A stretch of DNA of 64,000 bases from Bugulina stolonifera (taxonomy: Eukaryota; Bryozoa; Gymnolaemata; Cheilostomatida; Bugulidae), in assembly GCA_935421135.1 (NCBI GenBank), contig OW285192.1:2523501-2587500 (forward strand). The letters run 5' to 3'. Shown here piece after piece: positions 47,180-62,000 of this stretch (the first letter of the stretch is position 1; the number at the start of each line of letters is the position of its first letter). The position numbers were made by a program, and so were the translations under genes. Under the pieces are notes generated by a model. The model saw only the letters and a program-made list of their open reading frames with translations. It was not told the origin of the DNA and did no database searches.

Positions 47180-50100
47180 CTACGTAGTACTAATACTGAC
47201 GTGGCTAGTAAACTCCCTGGATAGTTCCTTCATCACATCTTTGTGGCTATCAATAGCATGCCTTTTCTTAATACTAGCGTAGTTCTCCTACAGCATGACA
47301 AATATATTATAAACAAACAGTGTAGTGTGAGCCACCACTACTTGCTCTATAAATAATGAGAGCCAAATATTTACACAGTCGAGCAGAGCCATTGATTGTG
47401 AGTGTTGCGCCACCGGAAGTAAACAAGAGGCCATGTTGGGTCCATATAACAAAGAATAACATTGGTCAAATCTCTCTATCAGCAATTTTGATTGGTTCTA
47501 TGTATCCAACATGGCATCCGAAGTGTTCCGCCAGTGGCGCAACTCTCATAATAAACGGCAGTTGAGCAGTCTCTGCTACTATAAACATACCTTTACAAAT
47601 AGCGCAAACTTATTAGGGGTGGATTTAACAGGAGTCATCAACCCTTTCCTGTCTCTAGACAGCAACTCAAATGTTCCTCTGCAGCGACCGCAGACCTTCT
47701 TGGTTACATCCAGGGACTTGGAATGACGTCCCACCCTGCAATAGAAACATCGTAGAAATGGAAAATAGTGTAATCATCATGTATTATGAATCTATTATAG
47801 TAGCCTGAGTTCCAAACCCTGAAATGATGGATTGTTCAAGTGATACAGTCAACTACCAGATATCTTGGGAGCTCTAACGTCAGCTAGGCACATGGAGTAC
47901 AGAATATGCACGCAGTATTAGACAGTGGCGTATACATGTGTACATTGTACAATGCACCACTGTAGAGAGATGTTGCAGACTTACTGTTGGTTGCACTTAG
48001 TACATCTGTAGATAAATTTGGTGGTTATTTCATAGGAATGGCACCGTCGAATTGGAGGAAGCTCCCGGTGTACCAGTTCAGACTTCCTGGCCCAGTACTG
48101 CCAGTATCTACAGTAAATGGTATGATAATAATATTTACATACGTTCAGGAGAGAAACAAAGTAGTCTAGATGTGCACTATTTACTTCCTTGTTGGGCATC
48201 AATTTTTTTAGAGCTTATAGAAAACACAGCAATATAACAGGAAGTGATGTCACTATAATAAGGCTTTTTAGTAGCAACCGTCTAACGTACTGGTAGAATT
48301 AGGCAGTTAGCAAATCATATTTCGAAGATGTATTTTTACATCTTTATATAAAAAAATGGCCAAACCTCCTAACATCTTATAAGGCGCAAGGTGGCCATAA
48401 TAAGAGGGGTGCGTCGTGCGCAGTTCGCTCAGAGCATGTCTACTGCTCACTGGTGAAGCTTCCTTTTTAAGCTTGCTGAGCTACTGGTGTAGTGGTAGCA
48501 TGTTCTGCTCACTGTGCTAGGCGATTAGGTGCCGTAGAGGCCCCGGGTTCAAACCCCAGTCAGAGACTGGTATTTTCCTGGATTTGAAACAAGTCTCTGA
48601 CAGCTCAAAAATAATTTCCTTGCTAAAAATACATCATTATATAAAAAAATAAATCTTTATATAAAAAATGGCCAAACCCCCTAACATACATATTATTTCA
48701 GCTCTTAGTTTATAAAAACACCACAGCGATAAAACTCTCCCATGTTTCTGTCTTTACAGAACAAGCATTGCAACTATAATAGGAAGTGATGTCACTACAA
48801 CATGATATAAAAAGAGTGTGGTATATACTCATACCTGCCGTGACCATCTTGAGTCTCATTGATGATCCAGACAGCTGCGTGACAGAGTTCATGGATGAGG
48901 GTGTCGCGAACTCTCTCTGTAATCAATCGGTCACATGACATATAAATTCTACACCGTGCTCATACCCACACAACAGCCTAGTGGATTTATATACCTCATA
49001 TATCATGGTGTTAGGAAGAGCATCCAGCCACAATTGCTCCTGTGTCTTAGATAAAGTCCTTGAGGTCATGCAAGCCAGCATGGCTTCAAGGTAACTCCTC
49101 TACCCCTGCCAAAAAAGGCCATGTCATCTGGGCATTTCTCAGAGGGAGTTGGCCAGCATTGGCACCTGGCAGTGCAAGCTGCAAGGGGCTGGTCACAGTG
49201 AGGAGTATATATGGTGAACAAACCAACACAGCAAACTGTATCATGGCTAGAGTTGACTGTATAATCACTTACATGTATGTACATCTACGTATGACATCAC
49301 TACGTACATGATGCAAAATTATCTGTATGACATCACTATGTACATGCATATATGACATCACTATGCACATGTATTATGTATGGCATCACTATGTACATGT
49401 ATATATGACATCACTATGTACAAGTATATATGACATCACTATGTACATGTATATATGACATCACTATGTACATGTATATATGACATCACTATGTACATGT
49501 ATATATGGCATCACTATGTACATGTATATATGACATCACTATGTACATGTATATATGACATCACTATGTACCTGTACATAATTATGTGTGACATCACTAC
49601 AGATATATTAATGCAATACACATATCTCATAGATATCACTATATTATAGTATCATGCAAGTACACTATGTGTATGTACATGTATATAATATAACATCATC
49701 GCATATATCAATGACATCACAATGTATAACATGATATTGCTACCATTGGAGCTGTATGAATTAGTGGACCTACCTGCACAGTCACACACTTTCTCCGATA
49801 GTTCCACAGAAGCCTGTTTGACATTGTTACGGTTGGTGTACTTACAGTACCCAGCTGTTTTCAGCAACCTTTTATTGAACGTCACCTTTACACTAGTCAG
49901 CTGGAACAAACACAAGCAATTTAGCATACATGTATACAGAATATATAAGTGCAAATTAACATAATGCATGTAAGCCAATAAATATGAACATACACTTATC
50001 TACCCAATACTGTCTGGTTGGTGTGTATTGAACTACACACCAGCTAGCCTGGTATTATATTATTGTAATGGTTTTTGTGTTGTTTGTGTATGTCGTCCGG

Positions 50101-53100
50101 GATGACCCCCTTACAAAAGGTGAAGAGCCTATGAGTGGTGCTAGGCCTTTGTCATTAAATGAAAGATCGACAGGTACTAGTAGCCCAAGGACTAACCAAG
50201 ACGGCCCATGTGGTCCCGAGTTAATGCTATTTTGCTATACTGAGAAAGAGTATGTTCAGTCCTAGTAGGCAGTTCGAGCATCAAGGTCGGAGACCTTGTC
50301 AGCTGGAACGACCTATACTACGAGAGAAGATTCTGTATAAGTACATGTAGTCTAGAAGTGTCTTTATTGAGATCCAAGCATCAACTGAGACAATGATAGT
50401 AAAAACAATGCACTTTATATAGTATTGAAACTTCCGGAGAAAGTTCTGGTAAAAAGGCCGGCGTAGTGCCGTCCGGAAATTGCACAACAAGATGGCAGCT
50501 GGAAGCCCGAGGCCGACCCAGAATAGGTCGGGTACAATAAAAGATGCTTAAAATCATCAAATTCATGTGCAAAATGAATTATGGCTAATTCTGAAAGGTC
50601 AGCCCTCTTTACATGGGTATAAAAAATACACAATTGCTCAGTAATGCATACAATAACTGTATAAAAGATATGTTTCTGCACAAGCTAGTCAATATACATA
50701 ATTTAATTATGAATTATCCATGACGAGTGGCTAAGTCTATAGTTACATTTACCATTACAATATTGGTTGAATGCTATTGTGCAAGAAGTAATACTTTCTA
50801 GAGTGCTTATTTAGGGAACACAACTCCGGTTTTTACATGATGTCATATTTTTGAGTGAGGCAGTGTGTCTGTGGCATAGACTAGCTGAACTAGAAAGTGG
50901 ATAATAACTCCCTATTCACTATTCATGACAAAGCAAGGATAGGTGAACTGCTAGTATATTCCATTAGCATTTACAGCACACTATAAACTGGGCCCAAGGT
51001 CACTTCCCATGAGCTGGAGAAATGCTCTGCCCCGTTTCAATTTTATTCTCAAAGACATTATTAATCAAATAAGGCTTTAGCAAAACAATAACAATGAATA
51101 AATGAAGTACTGGTTCAACGCATGAGCATAACACTGAAACTTAAAAGACTTGGAAAAAAGAACATTAAAAGGAATTGCCAGTTGGAAAGTAAGAATGGCT
51201 AGTAAAATCCCGTGAATGGCCATTTACAATGGACTATCCCAGACCCAGGTAAACAATATAATGAATTACAAGTATATAGATTGGGCAGCGTGTCGAGTAT
51301 TGAAGGCCACGGACATACAGTAGCCTAAATACGATCCAGTTCTTACTTGGGCCCTATGCAAGTACTAGTACAGACTACGCAGGTACTAGTACAGACTACG
51401 CAGGTACTAGTACAGACTACGCAGGTACTAGTACAGACTACGCAGGTACTAGTACAGACTACGCAGGTACTAGTACAGACTACGCAGGTACTAGTACAGA
51501 CTACGCAGGTACATCTAATGCATATAATATGATACATACTTCTCTGTCAAACACTGTCTCATTGTAAAGTTTAAATAGTTTTTCTACAAGTTCATCCTTG
51601 TTCTTTTTGAAGTTAGTTACGTAGCTACAAGATGTAATATAACAGGACATGTGAATACAATTAGTAACTGGAGATGCTGATAGACAAGGTTTGCTAGAAG
51701 GGAATAGTATACTGTTTGCTAGAAGGGAATAGTATACTGTTTGCTAGAAGGGAATAGTATACTGTTTGCTAGAAGGGAATAGTATACTGTTTGCTAGAAG
51801 GGAATAGTATACTGTTTGCTAGAAGGGAATAGTATACTGTTTGCTAGAAGGGAATAGTATACTGTTTGCTAGAAGGGAATAGTATACTGTTTGCTACAAA
51901 GGAATAGTATGCTGTTTGCTAGAAGGGAATAGTATACTGTTTGCTACAAAGGAATAGTGTACTGTTTGTTACAAAGGAATAGTATGCTGTTTGTTACAAA
52001 GGAATAGTATACTGTTTGCTACAAAGGAATAGTATACTGTTTGCTACAAAGGAATAGTGTACTGTTTGCTACAAAGGAATAGTATACTGTTTGCTAGAAG
52101 GGAATAGTATACTGTTTGCTACAAGGGAATAGTATACTGTTTGCTACAAGGGAATAGTATACTGTTTGCTACAAAGGAATAGTGTACTGTTTGTTACAAA
52201 GGAATAGTATGCTGTTTGTTACAAAGGAATAGTATACTGTTTGCTACAAAGGAATAGTATACTGTTTGCTACAAAGGAATAGTGTACTGTTTGCTACAAA
52301 GGAATAGTATACTGTTTGCTAGAAGGGAATAGTATGCTGTTTGCTACAAGGGAATAGTATACTGTTTGCTACAAAGGAATAGTATACTGTTTGCTACAAG
52401 GGAATAGTATACTGTTTGCTACAAAGGAATAGTATACTGTTTGCTACAAGGGAATAGTATGCTGTTTGCTACAAAGGAATAGTATACTGTTTGCTACAAA
52501 GGAATAGTATGCTGTTTGATACAACGGAATAGTGTACTGTTATGAAATAAAGAAAAGGGTTACTGATAGCTCTGCTAATCATCTTCAATCTGAACCGAAT
52601 ATTGCTAGCTACTAGTGGTATACATACGTCACAGCATCTTTATGCCTCTTCTTGTTATGTACAATATGTGTGGATAGGGAGGCAAGGAATCCCACTTCAC
52701 TGCTGAGCAGATCTGAGTTCTTCTGTCTAGGCTCTGTACGTGTTAGTCTGCTTACCAGGCCATGTAGCTCCGGTTTCCTAAAATAGATATACACAATAAC
52801 ACCAGTGTGCTCTTCTTATGGAGCATAATGATCAGGCATTAGTGTAGTAATGCAGTGGGGTATACTGCCCCCTGCAGGTAAAAAGCATCATCTCACAAAT
52901 ATTTGGAAAAGCGCTTGCCAAAGTCTACCTATAACGCACAAAGTTAATTTTTTCTGTTGAACCCATAGATCAGGTAATTCTGGTTCACATGACAACAATT
53001 ATGTTTGGCTGGACTAATTAGTCTTAGTGTTAAATGCCTTTTGTGTACAGTTTGGTCAACAATTCCATTATGACTTGTGTTCTGCACTAGAATAGTAATC

Positions 53101-56100
53101 AATGTGACTAAACAAGTGGTTTTAAAAAAATGTGGAGATGCCGGGGATTGAACCCGGGGCCTCACACATGCAAAGCGTGCGCTCTACCACTGAGCTACAT
53201 CCCCTCCATAGACAATACTGAGCGTCATCATGACAAAGGGCCTTCACATGCCATGCACATAGCTAACCAGTATAGAATAATGATGATTAATGGCTTGCAG
53301 CGATCATTATTTACACGATTTGTGCTATTTAGGCGTTTTGATTGTGTCATGTGAATTGGTTTAGACCATTACAAATGTTATGTACATGATTGTAGGAGGT
53401 GTGATAATAAAGCTCCAAGACTGGTGGAATATAGTTCAAACTATTGCATTTTTACCTATTAAAATTATCACCTTCCAAGTCTACAAAGTGCTTCTAGCTG
53501 CTTTTTAGATTTTTAAAAGCTTTTTTCTTGGAGCTGTTTCATCTTTTCTGCTACAGCTGACTGAATGGTAGAAATTTTCCCAAAATTGATGATTGTGACT
53601 TTTTTCAGGGTTATACTCATACACCCATGATACATTATCTGTGATAATGCTTTGGAAAAAGTTTGATTCAGTTTCTACAGAATATTTTGTTGACTGTATT
53701 TTCTGATCTAAGTAAACTTTAACATTCAGCTAGTTAGTTGAGAACAGCATTTTTAGATTCAAGACACTACTTCTCAGAAATTCAACAGAGACTGGGTTTA
53801 AGGATGTTGCATATAAATAGTGACAATTAGCATATTTAAGAGTTGTCCACTCTTGTGCCCTTGAGAGAATATATTAACTCCTTACTGAAATTGATTGGCT
53901 GACTGTAGATAGGACAGGTATATATAAGAGAGGAGAACCTACACTGAAGAGTAGTCTCAGTAGAGAGATAGATAGACAGATACCTAGAGTAGACTGTGAA
54001 AATGAGGCATGGAGAGACAGCAGTATAGACTGTCTACATACCTGTAGATAAGTCACACAGTGACAAGAGTGGACGACGACACAGACGTTACGTACATATT
54101 ATACAAATGTATAAGCTAGTAGAAAACACAAAATGAAAAAAAAACTACAAAATAGAAAACCAAATAAAAACTAATAAAACACTAAAACAAAAACACTAAA
54201 AACTAAACTACAACAGTGTGGAGCGTGTGGAGTGTAGGTGGATCGTATGCTACCCAGTAACTCATATCAATGCGTACCAAGGAGCAAGGATATATGCGGA
54301 ACAACTATCTCGTTGTAGACCTCAGAATAGAGTCGACACCGTCACATCCTAGACCACAAAGCCAGAACCTACCCTACACAGCTTACTACATTGGAGATCA
54401 AGGTGCTGACAAAAGGACCTACAGACAGCGTACTACTACTACATACTACGTACAGCTGGTGAGTCCTAAGTACTTTTGGCTCCAATTAAATGTTCTAACT
54501 GACAATACCAAAACCCCCAATTTTAGTTATAACAAGGATTCAGGAGATCATTCCTAAAAAGATTGCCAGCTTTTATATGCACATAATTGGCATGCTAAAA
54601 TTCCAAAAGTTTCAATTGCCAGCCTATAAATTATTCATATTTCATAAGCGTCATACAGGTAAAGGGGCACTTCGAAAAAGACAGTTCGAAACGGGACGTT
54701 TCACAACCGAGCAGTTCGTTTCACAACCGAGCAGTTCGAAACTGTGTAGATTACATTTAAAAGAACACAACTCACAGACAATTAATTTTAACCAATCAAT
54801 TAATTAAATCAATTAAATAAAGAAATTAGTTGACATCTGGTGGTTGGGGTTAGGAGTTTTGAACTGTCCAGTGTTGAACTGTCCGGTTTTTAAATGTCTA
54901 GTTTTGAAACGTCCTGTTTCGAACTGTCTTTTTTGAACAGTCACAAATACCGCCGTATCATATTATTATGCATTTCAATAAAACATGAACAGAAGACTAT
55001 GAAATGCATTGTACATGTACATTGTACACTGTATGTACAGTACATGGGTAAAGTAGTGCGATTCGACAAACTAGTTTGGAGTTATGTTTCCACTACTGAA
55101 GTAATCCCATGAGTAGACAACTTTTAGTAAGGACATCACTCTGCATTAGGGGATAGTTCATTTGACTACTAACTAGAAGTTCAGTATGTTAATAGTGATC
55201 AACTAGTAAGTAGCTCGGCATTCGCTGCACTACTAACTAGGAAATCAGTGCTGGGACTGTAGGCCTACATGTACATGAAGTTATTTGAAGAATTTTTATT
55301 TTAATTGATAGATTTATTGTTGATTAACAATTAATTATATTATAAATATCAATTTATTATAAATAAAAATGATTAGGTGCATTTTTTCCAATTTCGAACA
55401 CTAATTGCCATCTCGAGACAACTTTCAAGACAAGACAATTCGAGACGAGACCCGATATTTTGCAAGTCTCGTTCCACCTCTAATTGCAAGTGGAAGAGCG
55501 AGCGTATTCCACTACCTACCTTGCAACTGCTGGTGTAGAACTATTAATAGCTGGTCTTGCAGGACGATTTTTAGATGGTTTCTTATCAGGAGCTGGAGTT
55601 CGAATATGGCAAGAAAACACATCGTCATCTTCACTGGATGAGGATATGAATACGTCCTGTATGATAATATATAACCCAAAACCTCATTCATATGTAAAGT
55701 ATAGTAATAGCAGAGTCAATTAATAGCAAAGTAATTGTTACAAGCAACCATGAAAAGGGGCCTGGGTTACCATGCTCTCTGTATATGGATATGATTGATT
55801 ACAGCAATAATATACACACATGATTGTATACTCTATTACCATACACATATGATTGTATACTCTATTACCATACACATATGATTGTATACTCTATTACCAT
55901 GCACTCCATTTGTTACAGTCAATGAAAACAAGTATCAAGTAAAGATTCAGTGAGCTTGTACCATGCCAGGAACCCTGAGGTTACTGGCATCACTGGTATA
56001 GCATTGTGAGGGTTAATGGAGGTGATAAGATTGGTATTGTTGCTCCACAGCAGATACTTCCCCCATGTTACTAGACTAAACTGTATTATAGCTACCCAGT

Positions 56101-59019
56101 ATTTCTCACATAGCAGCAAACATTACACAGAGTAGCTAGTAGTAACACTATAACAACACATAATATTGACATTACATTATGTAATAGGGTTATGCAATAG
56201 TGTTATGTAATAGGGTAGCATGTCTCACCACATTCAATCTGTTTGACTTTTGTAATGTTCTTGTTTTTGATGCACCAGGAAGTTGGAGTTGTTTCCCTTT
56301 AGTTCTATTAGTTGTAGACGTCTTCCTCCCTACACAATGATAACATAGGCAATGTATGTATGTTATAGTTACAATGTGCGTACGTAGGCTCAGAGAGCAG
56401 AAGCACCATTCATTCAAAAATAACGCGTCTTTTGGCTTTAGATGGTTGGGATTCTCCAAGAGCAGACAACTTTGGGGAACTACAGTCTTATTTGTAGAAT
56501 TTTGAACTATGTTTGGCCTGAGTGTAGTTAAACACTCACAATAGAATGTCTCATCAATATGGAGTTGCCCTTCTTTGGTTCAGAACTAGCAAATTAAAAA
56601 AATCCCAAATGCTTTCAATATTAAATTTTATAGTTGAGATTCTGTGTTAGTCAGATTAATATTGTCATCTTCATTACTATTAGCATGGATAACTTCGGAA
56701 AAAAGACAACTCCTACAACATCATGCTGATGATACAATGGAATGGAATAGCGTGGAAATATCATCGGTTGACGGAAGTACATAACTAAAGAGTAATAAGC
56801 CTCCGTACTCAGTCTGTTTTCAGATGGAGCTAAAGCTATAACTATTATGAGGCCCATGAACCATATCTACATAATATTTAGACCAGCGGTGACCAACTAG
56901 AGGCTGGGGGCCCATGTGCCCCCAGCCGCTCCTTTGGCAAAAATACCAAAAACCTGAATATACGGTACAGAGCTGTCAAGCAGACTACTAACTACATGTC
57001 AGCATGGCAGTCTATACCATATGAAAGGACAGCGTCTAACTGAAGACTAGGAACATCCCACAGCTACATGTAAATCAAACTGGCAATTACTAACAGAGTT
57101 GTCCATTCAAATCACTTATTTCCATCATCAACTTCCTTACTGCTAACTGTGTGCACTTTTCTTACAGATAACTATGAGGAAAATTTGAGGTGACATGGCG
57201 TCTTTATGCTGAGATTCTATAAGATGCCAGGAATTAAGAACTAGAGGGCTGTTCCCATTTTTAACATTTATGCATTTTTAGTCTTCCGTCCAGTGTTCTA
57301 ACAAAAACAGTCCGGTGCTTAAATATTAGACTTTACTTTGATTGCAACCAGATATAGAACAAGTTACATTACAAAATCATAGCCCATAACTGCAACTTTC
57401 TGAAACTGGCCCTGAACAAAATAATGGTCGGCATCCCTGGTTTAGAGACTACCACCACTACTTGGTAGGCCTACTAACTGTGTCATTTAGTAGTCTATGT
57501 ATACTGTATTATGAGTTACTAACTGCGTCATTTAGTAGTCTACGTATACTGTATTACGAGTTACTAACTGTGTCATAGTAGTCTATGTATACTGTATTAC
57601 GAGTTACTAACTGTGTCATTTAGTAGTCCATGTATACTGTATTACAAGTTACTAACTGTGTCATAGTAGTCTATGTATACTGTATTACGAGTTACTAACT
57701 GTGTCATAGTAGTCTATGCAGATTGTATTACAAGGCTACTTTGTTATTCCTAATTATTCCAAAACCCAATAGCACTAGTAAAAGTGAAACTACATGTGTG
57801 TTTTGGGTTCTAAGGCTACAACTGTTACCTGCATGAGGTGTAAGACCAGAGGCTACTTTATCCCTCAGTCCTTCCTTAAGCAGCTCATCAAATGAGCTAT
57901 CTGAGTCACTCAACAGATGGAGAGGAGCAGCAGAGACCTGAGGTTTACCTGAAACCCAGATAAACAAATGACCAAGTGTGAGAGCTTGTCATACTATACT
58001 ACAGATTTTATATTATATAATACTATAATTACATTATGTCATACTATACTACAGATTGTATACTATATAATACTATAAGTACATTATGTCATACTATACT
58101 ACAGATTGTATATTATATAATACTATAATTACATTATGTCATACTATACTACACATTGTATATTATATAATACTATAATTACACTATGTCATACTATACT
58201 ACAGATTGTATATTATATAATACTATAATTACATTATGTCATACTATACTACACATTGTATATTATATAATACTATAATTACACCCTGAAAGCAAAAATT
58301 GTGAGCAGAAGAAAGCTTGCTAATTCTGGAGCATTTTTTCAATAGAAATATTTGAGTTTGGCCTACGGCCAAACTTATTTAAGTCCCAAAATCATATTAT
58401 TACAGCATTAGAAACAAGCTTAGCTAAGCTGTATGTTTACTCAGATTTAAACTCTACTTACACACAGTACAAAACTACAACTGACTCCTATAATATAGTA
58501 CAGTAAGCCCACCTTATTGCAAGGTAAAGAAATTACTATCGCTCTCTAAAAAATCCTCTGATTAAGCTCCTACTCTAGGCTACTTACCAATTATGTTATA
58601 GCAAATACTTGCTGCTTTGTAAAATATTCTACTACGTACTACTACTACTCTGCATGTATGGTCTGTTTAAACCAGTAATTATATAAATCTTATTCAGCGA
58701 GTTCGGTGAAATTTTGATAAAGGTAAAACTCAAAGTATCTGCTTTTAGGGTATATAGTATTGTATTATATTATACTATATTACACTACACTGTATATTAT
58801 ACATTACATGAAATAAACCTATACAAGGGAGGATAACCTGAGAGACAAACCTTTACTGGTTTGAGAGACAGGTGGGGATGGTTTAGTGAACTCATCGTCT
58901 GCTGAATCTGAGGATAAGGACAGAAGGCCATCAGAGTGATTCTCCTTGTCTGCAGGAACAAATGAATCACTGACAGGAAATGACATACATGTATATACCT
59001 GTGTGCACATCACTGCCAT

Positions 59020-59058
<39 letters not shown>

Positions 59059-62000
59059 CACCACCACTACCACCACCACCACCACCACTACCACCACCAC
59101 CACCACCACCACCAATACTACAACCGCTATAACAATAAACTATACTACTGCCATTGCTGCACATTCCTACCAACTAAACTGAGCTAGTAACTCCATGTAC
59201 AATATCCCAAACCAAACCTATTAACTGTGTAGGTTTGTAAGTAGTCAGGTAAACACTGTGCATACATACACATTTCATACTCTTATGAGAAACCTAATGG
59301 CCACTCTGCCCAGAGACCTGTCCTCTGGTGTGATAGAAACCTACCTGACCTTGTCTCATGTGATTCCTTGATTGAATGCAGCTCCGGAGATCTAGAAGAG
59401 AAGACAACTCCGAACTTACAGCAATAACACAACTAGTAAACAATGAGTTGGCCCTATGCTAAGTATGTTATAGTACAAAAACACTGTATACTAAGTAAGT
59501 ACATATACATACTGTATACTAAGTAAGTACAGTACATACTGTATACTAAGTAAGTACAGTACATACTGTATACTAAGTAAGTACATATAAATACTGTATA
59601 CTAAGTAAGTACAGTACATACTGTATACTAAGTAAGTACATATACATACTGTATACTAAGTAAGTACAGTATACATACTGTATACTAAGTAAGTACAATA
59701 TACATACTGTATACTAAGTAAGTATACATACATACTGTATACTAAGTAAGTACAGTACATACTGTTTACTAAGTAAGTGTACATACATACTGTACATTAA
59801 GTAAGTATACATACATACTGCATACTAAGTAAGTAGGCCTACAGTACATACTGTTTACTATGTAAGTACATATACATACTGTATACTAAGTAAGTACAGT
59901 ATACATACATACTGTATACTACATGTAAGTACATATACATACATACTGTATACTAAGTAAGTACAGTACATATACATACTGTTTACTAAGTAAGTACAGT
60001 ACATATACATACTGTTTACTAAGTAAGTTAGTTGTTCTAAGGTAGAAGCCCTCCTCATCGTCACTGTCACTACATTCCGATATTGACTCATCGTCTGGTA
60101 CAATAAATCCATCCAAACTACAAAAGATACACAAATAATACCATAAATAGGTACACAGGCTACACACAGAGAGGTACTGTGTACACACTATGTCATATCA
60201 CCCTGTGCTCTCTCACTACCCACACCCATGGTTATGCTCACTCAGTGGCAAGTGCTATAAACAATTCAGTAACTGTAGCATTGGGCAGTGAATGTTTGCT
60301 ACGTTGCATAAGTTATGTAGACTATGTCTAAGTATTTCATTATAATCACACATCCCTATAATATATCAGCTGATTGACTCACCTGTCTGTGTGCTCTTCT
60401 ACAAAACTGCTTTCCTGTGCTAGATCCTTCCGCTCCTTAGTCCTAGCTGACTTCATCTTTTCAAGAAATCGGTCATAAGCATCGTCCGATGAGTCTGATT
60501 GGATGTTGGATTCATATGTACCGACACCATCAGCAAGGTGCTTCTGCACTGAGCTATTGGAACTGCTACTTGACACTTTGTCATTGTCAGACAGGCGCTC
60601 CTTAATAGAGACACCAGTGAGGCGGTTTGACAATTCGTCAACATCCGACACTTCATCAACATCCGACACTTCGTCCTTACTCAATAGATCAGTCTCGCTG
60701 TCACTCTCCGCACACTGACTTCGACTCAGATTAATAGAGTTTAATATGAAACTATCATCATCCTCATCGTCACTAATCAGAGAGACACAGGGTCTAGCTA
60801 GACTTGAAATAGGCCTGTGTAATGACAAAGTCACTAAATCAGACAAACTGTATTAAAGCAAACATTATAGGCCTAAAGCACACACCAATGAAATCAGCCA
60901 TTACCAGGAGCCAATATTACATCCACTGCATGTAGTACATAGCCCACGTACACGATATTATACCCACTGCATGTAGTACATAGCCCATGTACAGAATATT
61001 ATATCCACTGCAGGTAGTACATAGCCATCCTACACAATATATTATATCCACTGCAGGTAGCACATAGCCCATGTCAACGATATCACACCTACTGCAGATA
61101 GCACATAGACCATGTACACAACATGGAATCAATGAAGTCGATGACTACACTTCCTCAGTATAGGATTATACTGTATTACTTATTACGTCCATCGCAATAT
61201 TCAGTGATACAAATCACAAATAACACAGACACTAATTTCTCTTGGCACATGTGTATATTATGTTGATGCTGACGTATATGTACCATAACAGCAGAAAGTT
61301 TCTGCAAGTTCAAAATTTTGTGGTTATTATTATTATAGTCATTCTTGAAAACGGTTCCCTCTCAATATAAAAATCTGAAATCCAGAATATTAATTTTGTC
61401 TTCTCTTGTTCAATAAAATTTTGCAATTTGTTGGGAGGGTAACTCCAACAATCCCATAATAGCCAGTATTATAATATACCATCCAGTGAGATAGAAATTT
61501 TACAACATAGTTACAGAGATGCAAATTCGCAAAACTCTTCCAAGAATGTGTACGAGTGTGAGCAGATGTTGAGCCATAATATTAGAACCAGACATTATGT
61601 CACAACATTGGTGCCATATTGGTAATTACATTGGGAACTATTGTTATGGCAAGAGTACTTGATACTTAAGAAATCTGCTGAACTCATGGTGCAAGTGGGC
61701 CTCACCTGTGCTCTTCTGCAACCTTCTGTGATTGAAGAGATGTTGCCCTTATATTAACCTCATCATCTTCATCAGAGCTGATAAAATCACCAGTGCTGAT
61801 TGCATTCCTTGTAAAACCTGTGGAAGCAAATAAAACTTCACCTGAGTGAATTATGACACCGTATACATCTACATGTAGGCCTACCATCAATGTGATACTA
61901 TTATCAGCAGAAATAAAGATGATCATTCGATAATAATTATAGATAATAGACACAACAAATTATTTTAGTATAAAATGTTTACGTTTAGGCTAACTTGCTG

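Noticed and set aside
48475..48570. A functional tRNA gene
   Set aside because: A- and B-box-like motifs are present, but the acceptor and anticodon stems do not pair convincingly, and it sits within a SINE-like unit.
51343..52545. Regularly spaced repeats resembling a CRISPR array
   Set aside because: The units are head-to-tail with no unique spacers, and the window is eukaryotic.
58819..59182. Poly-valine, poly-threonine and poly-glycine frames
   Set aside because: Translations of an ACT/ACC trinucleotide tract in a GCNA intron.
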